Shown here: piece after piece, positions 57,638-64,000 of the stretch | Position numbering within the stretch: the stretch's first letter is position 1 | How the letters are laid out: each line of letters opens with the position of its first letter | Assembly: GCA_024236015.1 (NCBI GenBank) | Contig: JACKLK010000001.1 | Coordinates: forward strand, 558,001 to 622,000 | Length of the DNA: 64,000 nt | Reading direction: 5' to 3' | Source of the DNA: Rhodoferax sp. | GTDB taxonomy: Bacteria > Pseudomonadota > Gammaproteobacteria > Burkholderiales > Burkholderiaceae_C | Notes under the pieces: generated by a model | Databases searched by the model: none | Seen by the model: only the letters and a program-made list of their open reading frames with translations | Told to the model about the DNA's origin: nothing | Position numbers and translations under genes: made by a program

Positions 57638-58673
57638 GCGCGGCGCGCGGCTGCTGGTGGCCGACGACAACAAGGTCAACCGCCTGTTGCTCACGCGCAG
57701 CCTGGAGCTGCAGGGGCATCGGGTGTCCAGTGCCGAGAACGGCCGCGTGGCGCTGGAGATGCTGCGCGCCGAGTCCTTCGACCTGGTGCTGCTCGACATG
57801 GAGATGCCCGAGCTCGACGGCTTCGGCGTGCTCGAGCAGATGGTGGGCGACCACAAGCTGCGCGACATTCCTGTGATCGTGACGAGTTCGCTCGAAGGGC
57901 TGCAGGACATCGTGCGCTGCATCGAACTGGGGGCGGACGACTACCTGAACAAGCCGGTCAATCCGGTGTTGCTCAAGGCACGCATCAATTCCAGCCTGGA
58001 GAAAAAACGCCTGCGCGACCAGCAGAAGGACCTGGTCAAGCGTTTCGCCACGTCGGAGGTGGCCGACGACATGGAACAGTCGGGTTTTGCGCTCGGTGGT
58101 CGCCGGGTCCAGGCCACGGTGATGTTCTCCGACATCCGCGGCTTCACGTCGCTGGTGGAGTCGCAGCCGCCGGAGGAGACGATCGAGCTGCTCAACACCT
58201 ACTACACGCTGATGTTCGACGCCATCACCGGGCACGGCGGCGTGGTGAACCAGATGATCGGCGACGGGCTGATGGCGATCTTCGGTGCGCCGCAGCCGCT
58301 GGATGCTGCGCCGCTGGCGGCGGTGCGTGCGGCGCAGGACATGGTCGAGATGATCGCGTTGTTCAACGTCGAGCGGGTCGGCCTGGACAAGGCGCCGATC
58401 CGCATCGGCATCGGCGTCGCATCGGGCGAGGTCGTGGCCGGTTACACCGGCACGCAGCAACGCGCCACCTACACCTGCATCGGAGACACCGTGAACCTGG
58501 CCGCGCGGCTCGAAGCCCATACCAAGGAGGCGGGACGCGGCATTCTCGTCGACGGCGCGACGCACGCGGCGCTGGGCGGGCAGTTGCCGCTGGAGTTGCT
58601 GGGCGACGTTGTGTTCAAGGGCAAGGCATTGGCGGTGCCGGTGTTTGCCGTGAAGACCCAGGCGCAAGCATGA
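57630..58673 (+). CDS. Response regulator with class III nucleotide cyclase domain
   Basis: Output protein of the phosphorelay, 347 residues. The receiver domain (about 6-125) has acidic residues in VADDN, phospho-Asp D56 in LVLLDMEMPELDG and K108 in DYLNKPVNP. A short linker leads to a class III cyclase domain (about 160-335): metal Asp D168 in FSDIRGFT and D212 in MIGDGLMAIFG, transition-state N289 and R293 in TVNLAARLE. The purine-selecting position that is usually Lys is Gln (Q208), paired with T282, an atypical combination that leaves ATP versus GTP use open. Phosphorylation probably controls cyclic nucleotide synthesis. It is the last gene of the four-gene relay. Confidence 0.9.
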   Translation: MAERGARLLVADDNKVNRLLLTRSLELQGHRVSSAENGRVALEMLRAESFDLVLLDMEMPELDGFGVLEQMVGDHKLRDIPVIVTSSLEGLQDIVRCIELGADDYLNKPVNPVLLKARINSSLEKKRLRDQQKDLVKRFATSEVADDMEQSGFALGGRRVQATVMFSDIRGFTSLVESQPPEETIELLNTYYTLMFDAITGHGGVVNQMIGDGLMAIFGAPQPLDAAPLAAVRAAQDMVEMIALFNVERVGLDKAPIRIGIGVASGEVVAGYTGTQQRATYTCIGDTVNLAARLEAHTKEAGRGILVDGATHAALGGQLPLELLGDVVFKGKALAVPVFAVKTQAQA

Positions 58674-58698
58674 ACGCGCTCTGCAGGACTGCGCCAGC

Positions 58699-58980
58699 AT
58701 GGAGGACGCCGTAGTGCGGTGCCGGTCGGCGTTGCTGCCGTGCCTGATGGTGGTGTCGGCCCAAGGGGCAGCCCTGGCGCAGCGCGCGCCACCCGTGCAG
58801 CCGCCGCAGCTGCCTCCCGTCGTGCCCGCGCCAGGTCCGGGCATGCTGGTCGTGAGCTGCGACCCCGGTGGCTGCTGGGACGAGTTCGGCATGCGTTACG
58901 ACCGCGCCGACGCCGGTGTGTTCATCCGGCGCGACGGCAGGAGTTGCCTGATGGTCAAGGGCCGCATGCGCTGCGAATGA
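58699..58980 (+). CDS. Small exported Cys-containing protein
   Basis: Exported protein of 93 residues from the ATG at 58699. A GTG at 58714, preceded by GGAGGA, would give an 88-residue protein with a cleaner signal peptide (MRCRSALLPCLMVVSAQGAALA). A Pro-rich linker (PPVQPPQLPPVVPAPGPG) precedes a compact Cys-bearing module: SCDPGGCWDEFGMRYDRA, then FIRRDGRSCLMVKGRMRCE. The four Cys residues of this module could form two disulfides. Similar short proteins with the CDPGGCWD pattern exist in related bacteria as uncharacterised proteins. It follows the cyclase gene by 25 bp and may be co-transcribed, but no functional link is evident. Confidence 0.65.
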   Translation: MEDAVVRCRSALLPCLMVVSAQGAALAQRAPPVQPPQLPPVVPAPGPGMLVVSCDPGGCWDEFGMRYDRADAGVFIRRDGRSCLMVKGRMRCE

Positions 58981-59070
58981 GTGCGTGGCCGTCGTGGTCG
59001 GCGTAGTCGAGCGCCCACCTAGAATGGTTCGCCCGCCCCGGGCCTTCCATTCACCAGATCGGATCCTGCC

Positions 59071-61155
59071 ATGCACCTGTTGCGTTCCATCGTACTGCTG
59101 TTGACCCTGGGTGTGTTGCCGCTGGCCGCGATGGCGGCGGACGCGCCTGCGCCGGAGAAGGTGCGCGCCTTGCTGCAGATGTTGGCCGACCCCGAGGTGC
59201 AAGGGTGGATCGAGCAGCAACGCAGTGGGGCCGTGGCACCGAACGCGTCCGTGGCGCTGGCCGACGGAGAGGGCGTGTTGGCCGGCCAGATCGACGGCAT
59301 GCGCGCGCACCTGCAGGCGGTCGCGGCGGCCGTACCCAAGGTGCGCAGCGAGCTGGCCGAAGCCGCAGCGCGTGTGCACGGCGAGATGGCCACCCATGGC
59401 GTGGACCACTTCTTCCTGCTGCTGGCGGCCTTCGCGGCGCTGGGTTTCGGTGTCGAGCGGCTGTTCTGGATGGTTTCGGGCGGCGTGCGGCGCTGGATCA
59501 TCGCCTCGCCGATGAACACGCCCGGCGAGCGCTTGCGCGCCATGTTCGCGCGTTTCGGTTTCGGCTCCAGCTGGGTGGCCGCATTCGCACTCGGCACCGT
59601 CGGCGCCTTCCTAGCCTTCGACTGGCCGCCGGCCTTGCGCGACGCGTTGTTGCGCCTGCTGGTGGCCATTGTCATGGTGCGCATGGCGATGGTGTCGGGC
59701 CGCCTGCTGTTCGCGCCCGGTGCCGAGCGGTTCCGCATGTTGCCGCTCGATACCGCCGAAGCCTGGTTCTGGCATCGGCGCCTGGTGCTCAACGTGGCGT
59801 GGTTCGCGTTCATCTATGCGGTCATCGAATGGCTGATCGCGCAGGGAGTCGAGGAGGGCGTCTGGCGCCTGGTCGCGTATGTCTTGTCGCTGGTGCAGCT
59901 GGCGCTGATCATGGAGATGGTGTGGCGCCGGCCCGGCCCGCGCAACGAACACTACAAGTCCGTGGGCTGGCTGCTGACGGTCGCGTTCGTCGTGTTGCTG
60001 CTGGCACGCGTCGTCGGGGCGTTTGCGGTGTTCTGGCTCGGCGCGCTGGTGCTGGGCGTGTACGGCATCATGCGCCTGGTCAATGCCATCGCCATCCATC
60101 TGCAACGCACGCCCGGCGCGCCGGCGGACGAGCCGGTCGTGCCCAGCGTGCAGGCTGCGGCGGTGGTGCGCGCAATCCGGCTGGTGCTGATCATCGCCGC
60201 CGGCGTGGTGCTGGTGCGCAACATGGGCATCGACCTGGCGGAACTGATGCGTGGCGGGTCGGTGTCGGTGCTGGTGCTGCGCGGCCTGTTCAGCGTCATT
60301 GTCATTGCGCTGTTCGCCGATCTCGTCTGGTTCGTGTTCAAGGCCATGATCGAGCGCCGCCTGGCCGAGGTGCAGGCCACGGCCGATGGCGACAGCGACA
60401 GCAGCCATGCCGGCCAGGCGACCCGGCTGCGCACCGTGTTGCCGATCGTGCGCAACGTGTCCTTCGTGACGCTGGCGGTGATCGCGGTGCTGACCGCGCT
60501 GTCGGCGCTCGGGGTCGACATCGCGCCCATGGTGGCCGGCGCCGGCGTGGTCGGCATCGCGGTCGGATTCGGCGCCCAGACACTGGTCAAGGACATCGTC
60601 AGCGGTGTCTTCTTCCTGTTCGACGACGCGTTCCGGGTCGGCGAATACATCCAGAGCGGCAGCTACAAGGGCACGGTGGAGTCGTTCAGCCTGCGCTCGG
60701 TGCGGCTGCGCCACCACCGCGGGCCGGTCTACACGGTGCCGTTCGGCGAACTCGGCGCGGTGCAGAACATGAGCCGCGACTGGGTCATCGACAAGCTGGC
60801 CATCGGCATCACCTACGACAGCGACCTGGAAAAGGCGCGCAAGCTGATCAAGAAGATCGGGCAGGACCTGGCGGCCGACGAGGAGATGGGTCCGAACATC
60901 CTGGAGCCGCTGAAGATGCAGGGCGTGGAGCAGTTCGGCGACTTCGCGATCCAGATCCGCATGAAGATGATGACCCGCCCCGGCGAGCAGTTCGTGATCC
61001 GGCGCAAGGCGTATGCGGCGATCAAGACCGCGTTCGACGCCAATGGCATCAAGTTCGCGTTCCCGACGGTGCAGGTCGCTGGCGGCACCGACAACGCAGT
61101 GGCCGCGGCGGCGCAGAACATGCTGGACGCCAGCAAGGCGGCGGCCCCGGTGTGA
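59071..61155 (+). CDS. MscS family mechanosensitive channel, large type
   Basis: Inner-membrane mechanosensitive channel of 694 residues. A signal peptide (MHLLRSIVLLLTLGVLPLAAMA) and a periplasmic region of about 120 residues precede many hydrophobic helices. The pore helix and following segment are VGIAVGFGAQTLVKDIVSGVFFLFDD at about 492-517, the region most conserved in MscS, followed by the beta domain (FRVGEYIQSGSYKGTVESFSLRSVRLRHHRG and VYTVPFGEL) and the cytoplasmic cage. The size and extra helices match the YbdG/YnaI/MscK-like larger members, not small MscS. It releases solutes on membrane tension after osmotic downshock. It is probably monocistronic, with a TAGAAT -10-like box at 59020. 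Confidence 0.92.
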   Translation: MHLLRSIVLLLTLGVLPLAAMAADAPAPEKVRALLQMLADPEVQGWIEQQRSGAVAPNASVALADGEGVLAGQIDGMRAHLQAVAAAVPKVRSELAEAAARVHGEMATHGVDHFFLLLAAFAALGFGVERLFWMVSGGVRRWIIASPMNTPGERLRAMFARFGFGSSWVAAFALGTVGAFLAFDWPPALRDALLRLLVAIVMVRMAMVSGRLLFAPGAERFRMLPLDTAEAWFWHRRLVLNVAWFAFIYAVIEWLIAQGVEEGVWRLVAYVLSLVQLALIMEMVWRRPGPRNEHYKSVGWLLTVAFVVLLLARVVGAFAVFWLGALVLGVYGIMRLVNAIAIHLQRTPGAPADEPVVPSVQAAAVVRAIRLVLIIAAGVVLVRNMGIDLAELMRGGSVSVLVLRGLFSVIVIALFADLVWFVFKAMIERRLAEVQATADGDSDSSHAGQATRLRTVLPIVRNVSFVTLAVIAVLTALSALGVDIAPMVAGAGVVGIAVGFGAQTLVKDIVSGVFFLFDDAFRVGEYIQSGSYKGTVESFSLRSVRLRHHRGPVYTVPFGELGAVQNMSRDWVIDKLAIGITYDSDLEKARKLIKKIGQDLAADEEMGPNILEPLKMQGVEQFGDFAIQIRMKMMTRPGEQFVIRRKAYAAIKTAFDANGIKFAFPTVQVAGGTDNAVAAAAQNMLDASKAAAPV

Positions 61156-61198
61156 CGGGTACGTGCCGCGCGCCGTGATGCGCCGGCACGGCCGGGAC

Positions 61199-63109
61199 TC
61201 AGGGGGGACGAGCGCCGGCCGCCGGCAGCTCGAAGCGCAGCAGGCCCGGATCGTGGTCCGACACCGCGTCGCTGAAATCCGCGTTGACATGGACGACCCT
61301 GTACGTGGGCGCGCCCCGGGCGCGCAGGCCGGGTGACACGAACATGTGGTCCAGTGCCTGCAGGTTGCCTTCGTGGTTGTAGGTGTAGCGTTGCGTTTCG
61401 GGCAGCGTATCCGTCAGGTTGAACAGGCCGGCGGCATGCAGCGGCGCCAGCGTGTCGGCGAAGGCGAAATCGTTGAAGTCGCCGGTGACGACGATGAGGG
61501 CCTCGGGGTCGATGGCCAAGACGTCGGCAACAAAACGTCCGACGACCCGGGCCTGTGCCAGGCGCTGGGTCGCCGATGGCAGGGCTGGTGGTTGTCCGGT
61601 GCCGAACAGCGGCGGGTCCGCTCCCTTGCTGTTGAAATGGTTGTTGACCACCAGCAGCGGCTGGCCGTCGATCGTGAACGCGGCCACCAGCGGCTTGCGG
61701 CTGTGGGTGAAGGCGCGATGCGTGGGGTCCAGGCGACCGGCGCCCAGGTTCAGCCGTACCCGGCCGTCGGGCCCTGCGCGGACCCGGACGGCGTCGCGCG
61801 CTCCGCCGACCGGCCCGGCAAATCCGATGCGCGCGGAATCGTACAGGAAGGCCTGGCGGATATTGGCGCCGGGTGCGCCGCCATCGGCCAGGTCGATCGG
61901 ATCGACGCCGACATACCGATAGGGGCGCCCGGTCAAGGCTTCCAGTTCGGCGCTCAATCGCGCCAGCGTGGCATCGGCCGATACCGCGCCGCTGTCGACC
62001 ACGCCGTCGTCGTCCTGGATCTCCTGCAGCGCAAGCAGGTGCGGCGCGCCCAGCGCGTGCACGATCTGCGCGGCGACGGCGGTGACACGCGCTGCGTCGG
62101 CGTCGCCGCCGAGGTTGCGGACGTTGTAGCTGGCCAGCGCGATCCGTCCCGGCGCCGTCGTCGCGGCGGCAGCAGGGGTCAGCGGGTTCGACACCACGGT
62201 GACGGACTGGGTCAGCTGCAGCTTGTAGTGGCCATGGCTGTAGTCCAGCACACCGACGACACCCTCGAGCCGTGCGCCACTGTGCACGGCCGGTGTCGGG
62301 CGCAGGCGATCGTCGAGCACGATGCGATGCCCGTTGAACCGGCCTGGCCCCACGAGCAGGCCGCCACTGGCCGCGGTGACGATGCCGGCCATGCCCGCCT
62401 GGGCGGTGGCGACGACCGGGATTTCGCCATGGCGGTTGCGCGGCCCGACCGACTGCGCCGCGTCGATGGCCACGCGCATGCCTTCGAGTGCCTCGAAGAA
62501 GTCGATGGCATAAGCCGCCGGCTGCAGCCGATAACCGGGGTGGATCTTGATGTCGCCGACCGCCGGGCCGATGGCCATGGGCGGGAGCAAGCCGGGACCG
62601 ATCACGACCGGGTCGGGAAGGCGATTGCCGGATGACACGTGGCGCCAGCCGTTGGAGGATCCACGACTGCCGCGGGCGTCGATCCGGGTCGTGCTCAGGT
62701 TGTGCGCCCCGGCAGCGCCACCGGGTCGAAACTCCTGCACCTGGCCGCTGACCCGGACCGCGTCGCCGACCCGTGGCTTGCCCAGGCGCGGGCCGCGGAA
62801 CACGTAGATCGCGTCGGAACTCAGCGGGTCGTCGTCGCCGGTGTCCTGCATCCAGAAGCCGTCGCGCTCGACGGCCGTGACGATGCCGGCGATGTCGTCG
62901 ACCCGGGTATCGGCAACGGGTGAGCGGTGGGATCGGCCTTGCAGGTCGCCGATGCGTTGTCGCGCCTGGGCGCCGTCCGCCAGCACCAGCGCCAGCAGGG
63001 TGGCCAGCGCGATGCGCCAGGCCGTGGCGGGGCGACGCAGGGCCGCGCCTGCGCCTGCGAGAGGCAACACGGCGGTGGCGAGGGCGGGGCGGTGCGGGCG
63101 TGCAGGCAT
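61199..63109 (-). CDS. Exported endonuclease/exonuclease/phosphatase-family nuclease (ExeM/NucH-like)
   Basis: Secreted EEP-superfamily enzyme of 636 residues, probably an extracellular DNase. A long leader with a hydrophobic stretch (AWRIALATLLALVLADGAQA, about 30-49) acts as signal. An OB-fold-like domain follows (DIAGIVTAVERDGFWMQDTG, DAVRVSGQVQEF), a pattern seen in ExeM/NucH-type nucleases. The catalytic EEP domain is about 325-630: ASYNVRNLGG, LLALQEIQDDDG, VVNNHFNSKGADPP, VVTGDFNDFAF, LDHMFVSPG and the final SDHDPGLL. All metal- and phosphate-binding motifs are intact. It could feed on or remodel extracellular DNA. It is convergent with the MscS-type gene. Confidence 0.9.
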   Translation of the reverse strand: MPARPHRPALATAVLPLAGAGAALRRPATAWRIALATLLALVLADGAQARQRIGDLQGRSHRSPVADTRVDDIAGIVTAVERDGFWMQDTGDDDPLSSDAIYVFRGPRLGKPRVGDAVRVSGQVQEFRPGGAAGAHNLSTTRIDARGSRGSSNGWRHVSSGNRLPDPVVIGPGLLPPMAIGPAVGDIKIHPGYRLQPAAYAIDFFEALEGMRVAIDAAQSVGPRNRHGEIPVVATAQAGMAGIVTAASGGLLVGPGRFNGHRIVLDDRLRPTPAVHSGARLEGVVGVLDYSHGHYKLQLTQSVTVVSNPLTPAAAATTAPGRIALASYNVRNLGGDADAARVTAVAAQIVHALGAPHLLALQEIQDDDGVVDSGAVSADATLARLSAELEALTGRPYRYVGVDPIDLADGGAPGANIRQAFLYDSARIGFAGPVGGARDAVRVRAGPDGRVRLNLGAGRLDPTHRAFTHSRKPLVAAFTIDGQPLLVVNNHFNSKGADPPLFGTGQPPALPSATQRLAQARVVGRFVADVLAIDPEALIVVTGDFNDFAFADTLAPLHAAGLFNLTDTLPETQRYTYNHEGNLQALDHMFVSPGLRARGAPTYRVVHVNADFSDAVSDHDPGLLRFELPAAGARPP

Positions 63110-63200
63110 GTCGCCGGATTCTGACGCGCTTCAGCCCATCGGGAACGCGCCCGCTCACCTCGACGCAGGATGACGCGCAGCCGGCGCGCCGGCCGCGCCG

Positions 63201-64000
63201 TCAGTCGTCGGACTTGCGGGCCACGGCACGCCGGGGTTGGGCGGTCGCCGTGCGCACGCTCAGCAGCATGGTCACGGCCAGCACGCCGATGATCACGCCC
63301 AGCGAGGCCAGCACCGGGATCTTGATGATGTCGATCAGGCACATCTTGACGCCGATGAAGACCAGGATCACGGCCAGCCCGTAGTTGAGCAGGTGGAACT
63401 TGTTTGCCACGGCGGCCAGCAGGAAATACATCGCGCGCAAGCCCAGGATGGCGAACACGTTGCTGGTGAGCACGATGAACGGGTCGCTGGTGATCGCGAA
63501 GATGGCGGGAATCGAGTCGACCGCGAAGATGACGTCGGTCACCGCTACCAGGCAAATGACCATGAACAGCGGGGTGGCGATGCGCGCACCGTTCTCCCGG
63601 GTCCAGAACTTCTCGCCGTCGTAGTGCTTGCTCACCGGGATCAGCTTGCGCAGCAGCCGGAGTGCCGGGTTGTCGTGCAGGTCCGGCTCCTGGCCGGCAG
63701 CCCACCACATCTTGATGCCGGTGATGACCAGGAAGGCGCCGAACAGGTACAGGATCCAGTGGAACTGCTGCAGCAGCCAGCCGCCGACCAGGATCATGAT
63801 GGTGCGCAGCACGATGGCGCCGATGATGCCGATCATCAGCACCCGCTTCTGGAACTGGGGCGGCACCGCGAAGTAGGAGAAGATCATCAGGAAGACGAAG
63901 ATGTTGTCCACCGCGAGCGACTTCTCGATCAGGTAGCCGGTAAGGAATTCCAGCGACTTGGTGTTGGCGATCGCCACCGAGCCGGTCTCGTTGCGCACGG
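63201..64000 (-). CDS. TerC family membrane protein, N-terminus beyond window
   Basis: Integral membrane protein of the TerC/Alx family, cut by the right edge; about 266 residues are visible of roughly 320-330. The Met near 63998 is internal, since a first helix should precede it. Helices include LEFLTGYLIEKSLAVDNIFVFLMIF, with the conserved acidic EKSLAVDN, then IGIIGAIVLRTIMILVGGWLL, FGAFLVITGIKMWWA, and the second acidic motif VTDVIFAVDSIPAIFAIT. The conserved Asp residues are thought to handle metal ions; Alx and related proteins are linked to manganese export. A basic C-terminal tail ends the protein. It is transcribed toward the nuclease gene, about 91 bp apart. Confidence 0.9.
   Translation of the reverse strand, partial: VRNETGSVAIANTKSLEFLTGYLIEKSLAVDNIFVFLMIFSYFAVPPQFQKRVLMIGIIGAIVLRTIMILVGGWLLQQFHWILYLFGAFLVITGIKMWWAAGQEPDLHDNPALRLLRKLIPVSKHYDGEKFWTRENGARIATPLFMVICLVAVTDVIFAVDSIPAIFAITSDPFIVLTSNVFAILGLRAMYFLLAAVANKFHLLNYGLAVILVFIGVKMCLIDIIKIPVLASLGVIIGVLAVTMLLSVRTATAQPRRAVARKSDD

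Noticed and set aside
52040..57922. Very long leftward open frame (1960 codons) opposite the second kinase
   Set aside because: High-GC DNA with strong third-position bias produces long antisense frames. The forward frame has unmistakable GAF, HisKA and receiver motifs, while the antisense translation has no recognisable domain.
1..64000. tRNA, rRNA, riboswitch, phage genes or replication origin
   Set aside because: No cloverleaf-like or rRNA sequence, no known riboswitch core, no phage structural genes and no DnaA-box cluster or dnaA/parAB gene was recognised on reading; a covariance-model search would be needed to exclude small RNAs.

Overview
The window is high-GC (roughly two-thirds G+C), densely packed chromosomal DNA from a betaproteobacterium, most likely of the order Burkholderiales. 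The evidence is gene content and gene order: an arginine/ornithine transporter set in the aotJ-Q-M-O-P order, multi-GAF hybrid kinases, a PEP-CTERM protein, a pobA/IclR pair and several DUF families common in that order. No rRNA, tRNA, CRISPR array or phage region was seen. The only mobile element is one ISNCY-type insertion sequence. The aldo/keto reductase at the left edge and the TerC protein at the right edge are cut by the window.

Layout. 1-603: partial aldo/keto reductase. 868-1843: DUF6152 exported protein and DUF6644 membrane protein. 1883-6330 (minus): basic amino-acid ABC transporter (binding protein, two permeases, M14-type amidohydrolase, ATPase) with a tandem 97-bp repeat before the ATPase gene. 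6493-8799: YgiQ radical SAM protein. 8826-11614 (minus): ChaC cyclotransferase then gamma-glutamyltransferase, two glutathione-degrading enzymes. 11766-13320: DUF2239, GIY-YIG and MarR genes behind a strong promoter covered by an inverted repeat. 13434-14750: methyltransferase.

14891-36995 is the most interesting part. Two complete Dpp/Opp-type ABC importers are interleaved with two M81 (MlrC-like) peptidases, a mannonate-dehydratase-family enzyme, an RraA-family aldolase-like protein, a class-III aminotransferase, a fold-III PLP enzyme (D-serine dehydratase/D-threonine aldolase type), a phytanoyl-CoA-dioxygenase-family oxygenase and an IclR regulator. Four copies of a palindrome, TGTTTC-N7-GAAACA, sit upstream of four separate transcription units here. 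In three of them a -10 hexamer lies exactly 43.5 bp downstream of the palindrome centre. I infer a single regulon for uptake and dismantling of an unidentified, probably D-amino-acid-bearing or hydroxylated, peptide-like compound.

37269-45250: a CHRD/PEP-CTERM protein with a strong terminator, a short CaiB/BaiF CoA-transferase, PobA with its divergent IclR regulator and tandem operator sites, a ureidoglycolate-lyase-family protein, an EamA permease, a dienelactone hydrolase and the insertion sequence flanked by a 17-bp direct repeat. 45439-58673: a phosphorelay operon of two giant soluble hybrid kinases (1730 and 2221 residues, seven GAF-like domains each), a stand-alone Hpt protein and a receiver-cyclase fusion. 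58699-64000: a small Cys-containing exported protein, an MscS-type channel, an exported EEP-family nuclease and a truncated TerC protein.
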